From Streptosporangiales bacterium (GTDB lineage Bacteria; Actinomycetota; Actinomycetes; Streptosporangiales; WHST01), in NCBI GenBank assembly GCA_009379825.1, contig WHTA01000022.1, forward strand, positions 1-64,000: a DNA stretch of 64,000 nucleotides, written 5' to 3'. The stretch's first letter is position 1; each line of letters begins with the position of its first letter. Made by a program: the position numbers and the translations under genes. A model generated the notes under the pieces. It worked only from the letters and a program-made list of their open reading frames with translations, was not told the DNA's origin and did not search any database. Shown here piece after piece: positions 24,513 through 32,717 of the stretch.

Positions 24513-24634
24513 CCGTTCCTCCGCGACCGCTTCGAGCGCCGTCCTCCGGCAGGTGCCGCGGCGGCGCGACCTATGCCCGAGGCCGCAATGCGGCCCCTAC
24601 CTCCGGCCAGCTCCTCAGCTCGTTCGCGACTCAT
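24509..24634 (-). CDS. 41-residue basic frame linking fbiA and fbiB
   Basis: The ATG at 24634 overlaps the fbiA stop (ATGA) and its TGA (24511-24509) overlaps the fbiB start (ATGA). It encodes MSRERAEELAGGRGRIA followed by an Ala/Gly/Arg-rich tail ending SKRSRRNG. It fills the 118-base gap exactly. It may be a real small protein or a coupling device that hands ribosomes from fbiA to fbiB. No family is recognised and the composition is low-complexity, so it could also be accidental. Confidence 0.4.
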   Translation of the reverse strand: MSRERAEELAGGRGRIAASGIGRAAAAPAGGRRSKRSRRNG

Positions 24635-25593
24635 CCGATCTCCTCTGCGAGCGCGAGAGCGTCCGCGGCCATCCGGCCGGCCGCCGGCACGTCGCGCATG
24701 ACCAGCGGCACGGCGTGGCACCTGATGCCGGCCGCCTCCACCTGCTCGACGGCGTCCTTGTCGGTCTCGTCCACCAGCCAGCCGTCGAGCAGGCCGGGGC
24801 CGTAGAACTCCGCCACCCCCGCGGCGGTGGACGTCGCGCCGACCGCGGCGAGCACCTTGTCGGCCATGCCGCGCAGCGGCCGGCCGCCGATCACCGGGGA
24901 CAGGCCGACGACGGGGACGCCTGCCTCCGCGATCGCCGGCCGGATGCCGGGTACGGCCAGGATGGTGCCGATCGACACGACCGGGTTGCTCGGCGGCAGC
25001 AGCACGACGTCGCAGCTCTCGACCGCCTCACGCACGCCTGGTGCGGGCGCGGCGTGCTCGGCGCCCACCGGCACGAGGCCGAGCGCCTCCGGCTCCGCGT
25101 GCATCCGCACCCAGTACTCCTGGAAGTGCACCGCGCGCCGTCCGGACTCCGCCTCCGGGTCGGCGATCACGACGTGCGTCTCGACCGGGTCGTCGGTCAT
25201 CGGCAGCAGCCGGACGTCGAGCTGCCAGCGTGCGCACAGCGTCGCGGTGACCGCGGACAGCGGCTGCCCCTCGGCCAGCAGCTGGCTACGCCTGATGTGG
25301 GTGGCGAAGTCGCGGTCGCCGAGGCCGAACCACTGCGGCTGTGCGCCGTACGCGGCGAGGTCCTCCTGCACCGCGAACGTCTCCGCCGTGCGTCCCCAGC
25401 CCTGCTCCTCGTCGATGCCACCGCCGAGGGTGTACATCACCGTGTCGAGGTCGGGGCAGACCCGGAGGCCGAAGAGCGTAATGTCATCGCCGGTATTACC
25501 GATGACCGTAATGTCCGCCTGGGGGGCGGCGTGCCGGAGGCCGCGGAGGAAACGAGCTCCTCCCACGCCTCCCGCGAGAACGACGATGCGCAT
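24631..25593 (-). CDS. fbiA: 2-phospho-L-lactate / PEP transferase
   Basis: 320 residues, CofD/FbiA family. Transfers the activated phosphoenolpyruvate or phospholactate moiety to the deazaflavin Fo during F420 synthesis. Diagnostic N-terminus VVLAGGVGGARFLRGL, GNTGDDITLFGLRVCPDLDT, and LLPPSNPVVSIGTILAVPG. It is divergent from whiB and is the first gene of the fbiA-fbiB unit. Confidence 0.95.
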   Translation of the reverse strand: MRIVVLAGGVGGARFLRGLRHAAPQADITVIGNTGDDITLFGLRVCPDLDTVMYTLGGGIDEEQGWGRTAETFAVQEDLAAYGAQPQWFGLGDRDFATHIRRSQLLAEGQPLSAVTATLCARWQLDVRLLPMTDDPVETHVVIADPEAESGRRAVHFQEYWVRMHAEPEALGLVPVGAEHAAPAPGVREAVESCDVVLLPPSNPVVSIGTILAVPGIRPAIAEAGVPVVGLSPVIGGRPLRGMADKVLAAVGATSTAAGVAEFYGPGLLDGWLVDETDKDAVEQVEAAGIRCHAVPLVMRDVPAAGRMAADALALAEEIG

Positions 25594-25678
25594 GTGCGAA
25601 GCCTGACAGATGCCGGATTCGCGGCATTACCACGGGCACATTACGAGTGGCGAGATGGGTCCTATAGCACGCCTCAGC

Positions 25679-25708
25679 TTGACGTATCGGTACCGACGCG
25701 CGTGTAAT
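25679..25708 (+). promoter_or_regulatory. promoter of the whiB gene
   Basis: TTGACG (25679-25684) and TGTAAT (25703-25708) are separated by 18 bases. Each matches five of six consensus bases of a housekeeping sigma-70 promoter. The start codon is 66 bases downstream of the -10. Confidence 0.6.
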
Positions 25709-25774
25709 TACATGAGTGTCGTTCCCGTGCCGGGGGGTGCGGCGGGCGTACGACCGGGTCGAGGAGGGTCTGTT

Positions 25775-26032
25775 GTGTCCGAGCGGAACTGGCTATCAGG
25801 GGACAGTGGCGAGGAGCTCGAATGGCAGGAGCGCGCGCTGTGCGCGCAGACCGACCCGGAAGCGTTCTTCCCCGAGAAGGGGGGCTCCACCCGGGAGGCG
25901 AAGAAGGTCTGCCTCGTTTGCGAGGTCAGGCAGGAGTGCCTGGAATACGCGTTGCAGCACGATGAGCGGTTCGGCATCTGGGGCGGGATGTCCGAGCGGG
26001 AGCGCAGGAAGCTGCGCCGCCGCGCCGTGTAG
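25775..26032 (+). CDS. whiB: WhiB-family regulator of the WhmD/WhiB2 type
   Basis: 85 residues from the GTG at 25775 with GAGGAGGG 6 bases upstream. Iron-sulphur cluster cysteines C23, C46, C49 and C55 in LCAQTDPEAFF and KKVCLVCEVRQECLEYAL, then the G-[IV]-W-G-G turn (FGIWGGMSERERRKLRRR) and a basic DNA-binding tail. The sequence ALCAQTDPEAFFPEKGGS resembles WhmD/WhiB, the WhiB class controlling septation and sporulation. It is divergent from fbiA, with its own promoter. Confidence 0.92.
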   Translation: MSERNWLSGDSGEELEWQERALCAQTDPEAFFPEKGGSTREAKKVCLVCEVRQECLEYALQHDERFGIWGGMSERERRKLRRRAV

Positions 26033-26045
26033 GCGCCCCCTGCTC

Positions 26046-26105
26046 GGTGAGCGTTGCTCACCTTCGCCGAATACCGCGGTATTGACCCGGGGGCCGAGCC
26101 CCCGG
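26046..26105. terminator. cluster of three inverted repeats after whiB
   Basis: GGTGAGC/GCTCACC (26046-26052, 26056-26062, loop GTT), the 14-bp perfect palindrome AATACCGCGGTATT (26070-26083) and CCGGGGGC/GCCCCCGG (26087-26094, 26098-26105, loop CGA). The first and third look like terminators of whiB. The central AT-containing palindrome looks more like a protein-binding site. Confidence 0.55.
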
Positions 26106-26268
26106 ACCCCCACGTTCCCTGGTCGTTGTGGAACGGACTTCCCGCGGGGCGGCGCCCTGGCTTGGTTAGGTCCACCGGGCGTCGACTAGTCTTTCGCCCG
26201 TCGTCGTTTGGTGTCGCAAGGCGCCGAACTTGTCCGCTGGCCGCCCCGGGAAGCAGCTCTTACGCCCA

Positions 26269-29200
26269 GTGACCACACAGGCGAAGCCAACTCACTTCGT
26301 CACCGCCGTGCTCGTCGTGCACGACGGTGCTCGATGGCTGCCGGAGACCATCGCGGCGCTGGCCGCCCAGACCCGGGTGCCGGACGTCATCCGCGTGGTC
26401 GACACCGGCAGTACCGACGCGAGCGGTGAGATCCTGGCCGAGGCCGTCGGCGCCGACCAGGTCATCCAGCTGCCGCGCAAGGCCGGCTTCGGTGAGGCCG
26501 TCGCCGCCGCGCTCGCGCGGCCCGAGGTCGTCCGCCGCGGTCGGCGCGCGATGCCCCGCCCCGACGACGCGGTCTCGTGGATCTGGTTGCTGCACGACGA
26601 CTCCGCGCCCGCGCCGGACGCGCTCGCGAACCTGCTCGCCACCGCCGACTCGCCGGCCAACCCCCGCGCAGGCATGCCCGGCGTGCTCGGCTGCAAGCAA
26701 CGCGACTGGTACGACCACAAGGTCCTGCTCAACGTCGGGGTCACCACCGACCTCGGCGGGCGCAGGGAGACGGGCATCGACCGGGGTGAGTACGACCAGG
26801 GGCAGTACGACGAGAAGAACGAGGTGCTGGCCGTCGACTCGGCCGGCATGCTGGTGCGGCGCGACGTCTGGGAGTACCTCGGCGGCTTCGACCCGCTGAT
26901 CCCGCTCTACCGCGACGACGTCGACTTCTGCTGGCGGGCCACCAGGGCGGGCATCCCGGTGTCCGTCGTGCCGAGCGCGGTCGTCCACCACGCGGAGGCC
27001 GCGTCGCGGCACCGCCGCACGGTGCAGGCGACGGCCAGCCACGCGCGGCTGGCGGACCGCAGGCACGGCATGTACTCGCTTGCGGTGAACCTCCCGCTCG
27101 GCCTGGCGGCGGTCGCGCTGCTGCGCAACGTGGTGACGTCCGTGCTGCGTGCCGTCGGCTGGCTGCTGGCCAAACAGGTCGGGAACGCGCTGGACGAGCT
27201 CGCCGCGGTGATCCTCGTCAGCCTGCGCCCCGACATGGTGCTGCGCGGCCGGGCCAAGCGCCGCAAGCTGAAGCGGCCGTGGCGGCAGATAAGGACGCTC
27301 ATGCCGCCGCGCGGCGCGGCGATCCGCCGCGTCGGCGAACGGATCTCCGCGTTCACCGCAGGCGCGGTGTCCGACACCGGCAGGCACAGCAGCGCCATCA
27401 CCGACCCGGCGGACGACGACGAGGACTTCCACGCCATCGAGGCACCGAGCCTCACCAAGCGCGCGCTCTCGCACCCTGGGCTGCTCCTGGTCGTGGCGCT
27501 GACGGTGGTGGCGGTGATCGCCGCAAGGGACGTGCTCGGCGTCACCCTCGGCGGCGGCGCGCTGCTGCCGGCGCCGGACAGTGCGGTCGACCTGTGGCGC
27601 GCCTACTTCGAGGCCTGGCACCCGATCGGCCTCGGCGGCACCACCACGGCGCCGCCGTACCTCGCGGTGCTCGCCCTGCTGTCCACGCTGTTCTTCGGCC
27701 AGCCGTGGCTCGCCGTGAACGTGCTGCTGATCGGCTGCGTGCCGCTGGCCGGTTGGGCCGCGTACCTCGCCGCCGGCCGGCTCGGCACCGACCGCGCGGT
27801 GCGGGTGTGGGTCGCGGCCGCGTACGCCCTGCTGCCGGTAGCGACCGGGTCGATCGCCGCCGGCCGGCTGGGTACGGCCGTCGCGTTCGTCGTGCTCCCG
27901 CTGATCGCGTACTTCGGCTCCCGGGTGCTCTCGCCGCCCAGCCGCGGCGCGCTGCGCCCCGCGTGGGCGTGCGCGCTGCTGCTGTCCGTCGGTATCGCGT
28001 TCGCGCCGCTGCTGTGGCCGATCGCGCTCGTCCTCGCCGCAGTCGCCGGTGGGCTGATGTGGCGCAAGCGCGCGGTGCTCTCCGGCCTGATCCTCACCGT
28101 CCTGCTGCCGTTCGTGCTGCTGTTCCCGTGGTCGTTCACGGTCGTCAGCAGTCCGAGCATGCTGCTGCTCGACACCGGCTACCACCCGGCGTCGCTCGCC
28201 TCGACCCGGTTGCAGCCGCTGGCCATGCTGCTGCTGCACCCCGGCGGTCCCGGCCAGTATCCGGTGTGGATCTCCGGCGGCCTGCTGCTCGGCGCGCTCG
28301 CGGCGCTTCTACGGCGCCGTACGTCGCCTGTGGTGATCGCCGGCTGGGTGGTCGCGTTCGTCGGTCTCGCCTTCGGGTTCGTGCTGAGCCGGGTGGCCAT
28401 CACCGAGCCGGAGAGCGCGTTCGGCGTGGTCGCCTGGCCGGGTATCGCCATCGCCGTGATCGGCGTCGGCATGCTGGTGGCGATCGGCGCGGCCGCGCAG
28501 GACGCGCCCGAGCGGCTGTTCAAGTTCGGCTTCGGCTGGCGGCAGCTGGGCCTCGTCGCGCTCGTGGTGATCACCGGTGTCGTGCCGTTGTTCGCCGCCA
28601 CCTGGTGGGTGGCCAACGGGGTGGACGGCCCGCTGCACGTCGTCCGCAACGAGGTCATGCCGAAGTACCTGGCCGCGCAGAGCGACGTGCCCAGCCGGCC
28701 CCGCACGCTGATCCTCAGGGAGACCCACGGCCGGGTCGAGTACACGGTGGTCCGCGGACGCGCACCGCGCCTCGGCGACGAGCTGCTGCAGCCGCCGAAG
28801 GCCACCAGGCAGCGGCTCAACCGGCTCGTCGAGGACCTGGTGTCCGGTCGCTCCGCGGACGTCGCGACCCGGCTGCAGCCGTACGGCATCAGGAACGTGC
28901 TCGTCGCCGGTCCGGTGGACAACCAGCTGGCCCTGCGCCTCGACGGCGAGAAGGGCCTGGTGCGGCAGTCCGCCACGAACGAGTTCGCGCTGTGGCAGGC
29001 CACCACCACGCCGGCCAGGTTGCGGCTGCTCGACCGGGACGGCACGGTCACGCCGCTCGGGGCGTCCAGCCAGGTGGCGACGAAGGTCCGCGTCCCGTCC
29101 GGCGCCGAAGGCCGGCTGCTGGTGCTGACCGACGCGGCGTCGTCCGGCTGGCGGGCGAGCATCGACGGGCAGGAGCTGCAGCCCCGCAAGGTGGACGGCT

Positions 29201-29835
29201 GGGCGCAGGCGTTCGTCGTGCCGAGTACCGGTGGCCAGCTGGAGCTGACGTTCTCCGACACGGCACGGCGGCTGCAGCTGGCCGTGCAGGGCCTCGCGGT
29301 GCTCGTCGTGTTCGTGCTAGCCCTACCCGCGGCGCGCCGGGAGGAAGCCGACGCCGAGCTGGAGCGCCGTGCGGCCGCCCGGCGCGAGGACGCGGCCGAG
29401 CTGCGGCCGCGGCTGCCCAGGGCGGCCCTGGAGATCCCCGTCGACCACGACACCGGCCCGCAGGCCGGGGTCCGCCAGGACCAGCCCGTCGCCGAGCACC
29501 AGGGGGCCCACCCGGCGCCCGACTGGCGCTACGGGCAGCAGCCACCGCAGCAGGGCTACGGGCAGCAGCAGGCGTACCCGCCTGTGCAGCAACCGCAGCC
29601 ACCGCAGCAGGGCTACGGGCAGCAGCAGGCGTACCCGCCTGTGCAGCAACCGCAGCCACCGCAGCAGGGCTACGGGCAGCAGCAGGCGTACCCGCCTGTG
29701 CAGCAACCGCAGCCACCGCAGCAAGGCTACGGGCAGCAGCAGGCGTACCCGCCGGCACAACAACCGCAGCAACCGCAGCAGTGGCCGCAGCCGCCGGGCT
29801 CCGAGCACTATCGCGGAACGAGGAACGACTGGTGA
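26269..29835 (+). CDS. giant glycosyltransferase-2 / polytopic membrane protein
   Basis: 1188 residues from a GTG at 26269; a TTG at 26230 is also possible. Residues 1 to about 260 are a GT-A domain: FVTAVLVVHDGARWLPETI, IWLLHDDSAPAPDALANL (DxD), and LYRDDVDFCWRATRAG (acidic motif). A membrane segment near 285 and a cytoplasmic linker lead into some ten or more helices (about 400-790) and then an extracellular domain. The C-terminus is a Gln/Pro tail with four 19-residue repeats. This architecture is conserved next to WhiB and FbiA in actinobacteria and resembles arabinan/mannan-type envelope transferases. The donor is unknown. It overlaps the next gene by GTGA. Confidence 0.88.
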   Translation: MTTQAKPTHFVTAVLVVHDGARWLPETIAALAAQTRVPDVIRVVDTGSTDASGEILAEAVGADQVIQLPRKAGFGEAVAAALARPEVVRRGRRAMPRPDDAVSWIWLLHDDSAPAPDALANLLATADSPANPRAGMPGVLGCKQRDWYDHKVLLNVGVTTDLGGRRETGIDRGEYDQGQYDEKNEVLAVDSAGMLVRRDVWEYLGGFDPLIPLYRDDVDFCWRATRAGIPVSVVPSAVVHHAEAASRHRRTVQATASHARLADRRHGMYSLAVNLPLGLAAVALLRNVVTSVLRAVGWLLAKQVGNALDELAAVILVSLRPDMVLRGRAKRRKLKRPWRQIRTLMPPRGAAIRRVGERISAFTAGAVSDTGRHSSAITDPADDDEDFHAIEAPSLTKRALSHPGLLLVVALTVVAVIAARDVLGVTLGGGALLPAPDSAVDLWRAYFEAWHPIGLGGTTTAPPYLAVLALLSTLFFGQPWLAVNVLLIGCVPLAGWAAYLAAGRLGTDRAVRVWVAAAYALLPVATGSIAAGRLGTAVAFVVLPLIAYFGSRVLSPPSRGALRPAWACALLLSVGIAFAPLLWPIALVLAAVAGGLMWRKRAVLSGLILTVLLPFVLLFPWSFTVVSSPSMLLLDTGYHPASLASTRLQPLAMLLLHPGGPGQYPVWISGGLLLGALAALLRRRTSPVVIAGWVVAFVGLAFGFVLSRVAITEPESAFGVVAWPGIAIAVIGVGMLVAIGAAAQDAPERLFKFGFGWRQLGLVALVVITGVVPLFAATWWVANGVDGPLHVVRNEVMPKYLAAQSDVPSRPRTLILRETHGRVEYTVVRGRAPRLGDELLQPPKATRQRLNRLVEDLVSGRSADVATRLQPYGIRNVLVAGPVDNQLALRLDGEKGLVRQSATNEFALWQATTTPARLRLLDRDGTVTPLGASSQVATKVRVPSGAEGRLLVLTDAASSGWRASIDGQELQPRKVDGWAQAFVVPSTGGQLELTFSDTARRLQLAVQGLAVLVVFVLALPAARREEADAELERRAAARREDAAELRPRLPRAALEIPVDHDTGPQAGVRQDQPVAEHQGAHPAPDWRYGQQPPQQGYGQQQAYPPVQQPQPPQQGYGQQQAYPPVQQPQPPQQGYGQQQAYPPVQQPQPPQQGYGQQQAYPPAQQPQQPQQWPQPPGSEHYRGTRNDW
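29545..29772 (+). repeat. four 57-bp in-frame tandem repeats
   Basis: Units start at 29545, 29602, 29659 and 29716, each encoding PQQGYGQQQAYPPVQQPQP; the fourth is slightly degenerate. DNA identity between units is near perfect, showing recent duplication or homogenisation. Copy number is likely variable between strains. Confidence 0.92.
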
Positions 29836-31487
29836 AATCGCATGGACGCGGCCGCCGCCGCAGCGGTCGCCGTCGCGCCGGCGGTGCGCCGGCGACACCT
29901 CCCCCGCAGCAGCCGCCGGGCGGGCCGCCACCGCAACAGCCGCCGGGCGGCGCGGAGCAGCCGCCACCGCCCGAGCGACCGGCCGCACCCTCGGCGGGTG
30001 GCCGTACCGTGGCACGGTCCAACCGGCGGCAGCGCCAGCAGGGCGGCGGCCGGCTGCGGCTCTTCGTGCCCATCCCGCTCCTCGTCACGGTGGCCCTGCT
30101 CGCCGTGGTGGTCGGCGTCGGCGAGCTCACCCTGCCCGACGAGCGGTCCCAGGTCACCGGCCTGAAGCCCGCGCACGCGGCGGTCTCCGCGGCCCGGGTG
30201 GTCTGCCCCGACGCGACCGGCGGCGACGTGGCGGCCGTCGCGCCGGACCGGGGCAAGGGCGAGGTGGCGGTCGGCGAGATCGACTCGTCCACGTCCACCC
30301 CCGTGGAGTCGCTGGGCACGGCGCCCGGTCGCGCCGTGCTGCAGCCGGAGAACGACGGCGGGGTGGTGGTCGGCGCGAAGGGCGCGACCGCGCCCGGGTT
30401 CGAGGCGGAGCAGTACCGCAGGAAGGACGACGGCAAGGACCGCGGCATGGCCGACGTCCGCTGCGCCACGCCGTCGAACAACTGGTGGTTCGCCGGCCCG
30501 CCGACGACCGGCGGCGCGTCCTCCGAGCTGTACCTGAGCAACATCGACAGCGCGGCCGCGACCGTGGACGTGCTCGTCTACGGCCCCGACGGCCCGGTCG
30601 ACCCGAACGTCGGGCGCGGCATCAGCGTCGACCCGGGGGAGCAGCGGGTGGTTAGTGTCACCGAGCTCGCCCCAGAGCTGCCGGTCAGCGCAGTGCGCGT
30701 GGTCGCCAAGACCGGCCGCGTCGCCGCCTCCGTCCGCAGCGAGGTGAAGGACGGCGGCACCTCGTACGGCGCCTCGTGGGTGCCGCCCGCCACGCCGAAG
30801 TCCGGCAACCTGATCGTGCCGGCGCTCCCCCCGGGCGCCGGCGACCGGAAGCTGGTGCTGTTCACGCCAAGCGGCGAAGACTCGACCGTGCACCTGCGGC
30901 TGTCCACGTCGGACGGCTCGTTCGCGCCGGCCGGCAAGGACCGGGTGGACCTGCCCGCGCAGCAGGCCATCTCCGTCGACCTCAGCGAGATGATGACCAA
31001 GTCGGTGACCGCCCTACAGGTCAATGCACAGGTGCCGCTGGTCGGTGCGGTCGTCGCGGCGGAGGGCGGCTCGGGCGAGGACGGCGACCTCGCCTACTCC
31101 GCCACTTCGCCGTCGCTCGGCTCGGGCGGCATCGCCGCCATGGTGCCGGCAGGGAACCTCAACGCCGCCATGGCGCTGACCGCACCGACAAGGGACGCCG
31201 AGGTTGAGGTGCGCACGCTCACCGACGACGGCCCGTCGGACCCGAAGCGGGTGCGCATAGGCGCCGGCAAGACCGAGGCGGTCAAGCTCCGGGCACCGAA
31301 GGGTGCGGAGAACTACGGCGTGCTCGTCAGCCCGCAGGAGGGCAGTGGTCCGGTGTACGGGGCGCGGCTGCTCACCGCGTCGCCCGACGAGGGGCCGCTG
31401 CTGACCTCGCTGGCGCTGCGGCCCGGCGTCCGTGAGGTGACGCTGCCACCGGTGGTGCCGGAGATCGGAGCCGGCGTACCGCGCTGA
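29832..31487 (+). CDS. DUF5719-family secreted/membrane protein
   Basis: 551 residues from a GTG at 29832 overlapping the previous stop (GTGA). A basic and Pro-rich cytoplasmic tail (1-75) precedes one transmembrane segment (IPLLVTVALLAVVVGVGEL, about 77-100). A long extracellular part follows of repeated beta strands, with NNWWFAGPPTTGGASSELYL as the conserved family element and VVCPD and VRCATP as the only cysteines (a likely disulphide). Its constant pairing with the giant GT2/membrane protein suggests that the two act together in envelope glycan assembly, but no activity is known. Confidence 0.85.
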   Translation: MKSHGRGRRRSGRRRAGGAPATPPPQQPPGGPPPQQPPGGAEQPPPPERPAAPSAGGRTVARSNRRQRQQGGGRLRLFVPIPLLVTVALLAVVVGVGELTLPDERSQVTGLKPAHAAVSAARVVCPDATGGDVAAVAPDRGKGEVAVGEIDSSTSTPVESLGTAPGRAVLQPENDGGVVVGAKGATAPGFEAEQYRRKDDGKDRGMADVRCATPSNNWWFAGPPTTGGASSELYLSNIDSAAATVDVLVYGPDGPVDPNVGRGISVDPGEQRVVSVTELAPELPVSAVRVVAKTGRVAASVRSEVKDGGTSYGASWVPPATPKSGNLIVPALPPGAGDRKLVLFTPSGEDSTVHLRLSTSDGSFAPAGKDRVDLPAQQAISVDLSEMMTKSVTALQVNAQVPLVGAVVAAEGGSGEDGDLAYSATSPSLGSGGIAAMVPAGNLNAAMALTAPTRDAEVEVRTLTDDGPSDPKRVRIGAGKTEAVKLRAPKGAENYGVLVSPQEGSGPVYGARLLTASPDEGPLLTSLALRPGVREVTLPPVVPEIGAGVPR

Positions 31488-31604
31488 TCGCCGCCGCAGA
31501 AAACCGGCCAGAAAAAAAATTCCCTTAGCACCGAACCGATCCGCCTTGGGGTCCGTCACATCCGGCATACGACATGAACGTCAGGTAGTGATGGAGGCGT
31601 GACG

Positions 31605-31751
31605 ATGGGTACCAGAATGCGGCTCGCGAAGGTCGGGGTGGGCGTCTGGCTGTTCGTCGCGGTGGTTGCGGCACTCGCGTACGTGCTGCCGCAGGCGATG
31701 CTGGACATGTTCCCAGCGATGATCGCGTACCTGATTGGCGCACTGGGCTAG
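31605..31751 (+). CDS. 48-residue single-helix membrane protein
   Basis: Starts at the ATG at 31605, 7 bases after GGAGG, and encodes MGTRMRLAKVGVGVWLFVAV with one hydrophobic stretch (about 11-28), then LPQAMLDMFPAMIAYLIGAL, a second weak one. A 117-base AT-rich leader with AAAAAAAA at 31513-31520 precedes it and a perfect terminator follows. The ribosome site, stop and terminator all fit a real gene. I recognise no family. Confidence 0.6.
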   Translation: MGTRMRLAKVGVGVWLFVAVVAALAYVLPQAMLDMFPAMIAYLIGALG

Positions 31752-31806
31752 GACGGCACAGGGGGCTGTTCGTCCGGTCCAGGACCCGGGGGCACCGGGG
31801 GACGGC

Positions 31807-31841
31807 AAACGCCGGCGTGAGCGATGCTCACGCCGGCGTTT
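31807..31841. terminator. perfect 16-bp bidirectional terminator
   Basis: AAACGCCGGCGTGAGC (31807-31822) pairs perfectly with GCTCACGCCGGCGTTT (31826-31841) around GAT. It has a T-run end on each strand, between the convergent small membrane protein gene and VOC protein gene. Confidence 0.9.
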
Positions 31842-31847
31842 CGCATG

Positions 31848-32258
31848 TCACCGCGGGAACTGCACGATCCTGAAATGGTTGCCGAACGGGTCGCGGCCCC
31901 CGCAGTCGATGCCGTACGGGCGCTCCGTGGGCTCGTCGGTGAACTCCACGCCGCGCTCCTTGAGCGTCTGGTAGGTCTTCCTGCAGTCGTCGGTGGTGAA
32001 CCCGACGTTGAAGCCGCTCGCGCCCTTCGTGATCAGCTCCCTGATCTGCTCGGCCGCGTTCTCGTCGGTCGAGGGCGGGCCCGGCTTCTCCAGCAGGATC
32101 TGACGGCCGGGCTCGCCCGGCACGCTGACGGTGAGCCAGCGCATGTCCCCGAGGTCCTGGTCGGCGCTGACTTCCAGGCCGAGCTTGTTGACGTAGAAGT
32201 CGAGCGCCTCGTCCTGGTCGAGTACGAAGATGTGGGAGATGTTGATGGTCTTCAGCAT
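31848..32258 (-). CDS. VOC-superfamily (glyoxalase/bleomycin-resistance-like) protein
   Basis: 136 residues from the ATG at 32258. Two beta-alpha-beta-beta-beta modules: ISHIFVLDQDEALDFYVNKLGLE with a metal-type His, and GFNVGFTTDDCRKTYQTLKERGVEF, then IDCGGRDPFGNHFRIVQF with the D-P-x-G-N motif. Metal-dependent members include glyoxalase and dioxygenases. The substrate cannot be told. It is encoded 28 bases after an AraC-type gene and probably shares its transcript. Confidence 0.88.
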   Translation of the reverse strand: MLKTINISHIFVLDQDEALDFYVNKLGLEVSADQDLGDMRWLTVSVPGEPGRQILLEKPGPPSTDENAAEQIRELITKGASGFNVGFTTDDCRKTYQTLKERGVEFTDEPTERPYGIDCGGRDPFGNHFRIVQFPR

Positions 32259-32285
32259 GCTCGCCACGCTACGCCGGTGCACAGC

Positions 32286-32717
32286 TCAGGGCTTATCCGA
32301 AACTGCGCGCTTCTGCCGTGGCCGGTTCCACGCCTTGACGAAGCAGGTGGGTGCGCTCGCCGGCGGCACCGCCGTCTCGCGGTACTTCGCCCGGTACGCC
32401 GAAGGTGACTCGCCGACGATCTCGCGGAACGTCCGGCTGAACGTGCCGACGCTGGTGAACCCGACGGCGAGGCAGATGTCCGTCACGCTCGTGTCGGTCT
32501 CCCTGAGCATGGCCATCGACCGCTCCACCCGGCGGCGCTGTAGGTACCGGTGCGGCGTCTCGCCGAACGTGGCGCGGAAGGTGCGGATGAAGTGCGCCGG
32601 CGAGGTGTGGGCGATCGCGGCGAGCGCGGGGATGTCCAGCGGCTGGGCGTAGGCGCGGTCCATCGCGTCGCGGGCGCGCAGCATCCGCCTGTTGGTCTCC
32701 TCCACCGCGCGGCTCAC
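32286..32717 (-). CDS. AraC-family regulator, DNA-binding domain only
   Basis: 143 residues from a GTG at 32717 whose GTGA overlaps the stop of the deformylase gene and which follows GGGAGCGGAG. It carries the two AraC helix-turn-helix units: LDIPALAAIAHTSPAHFIRT and VTDICLAVGFTSVGTFSRTF, ending in PSAYRAKYRE. There is no N-terminal ligand domain. The neighbouring VOC gene is the likely target. Short AraC proteins next to VOC genes are a recurrent arrangement. Confidence 0.88.
   Translation of the reverse strand: MSRAVEETNRRMLRARDAMDRAYAQPLDIPALAAIAHTSPAHFIRTFRATFGETPHRYLQRRRVERSMAMLRETDTSVTDICLAVGFTSVGTFSRTFREIVGESPSAYRAKYRETAVPPASAPTCFVKAWNRPRQKRAVSDKP

Noticed and set aside
29545-29772. 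regular repeats suggesting a CRISPR array
   Set aside because: Units are contiguous 57-mers without spacers and are in-frame protein repeats.
27279-29831. upstream 850 codons of the frame that contains DUF5719
   Set aside because: It lies in another frame of the giant glycosyltransferase gene; the DUF5719 protein starts at the GTG at 29832.
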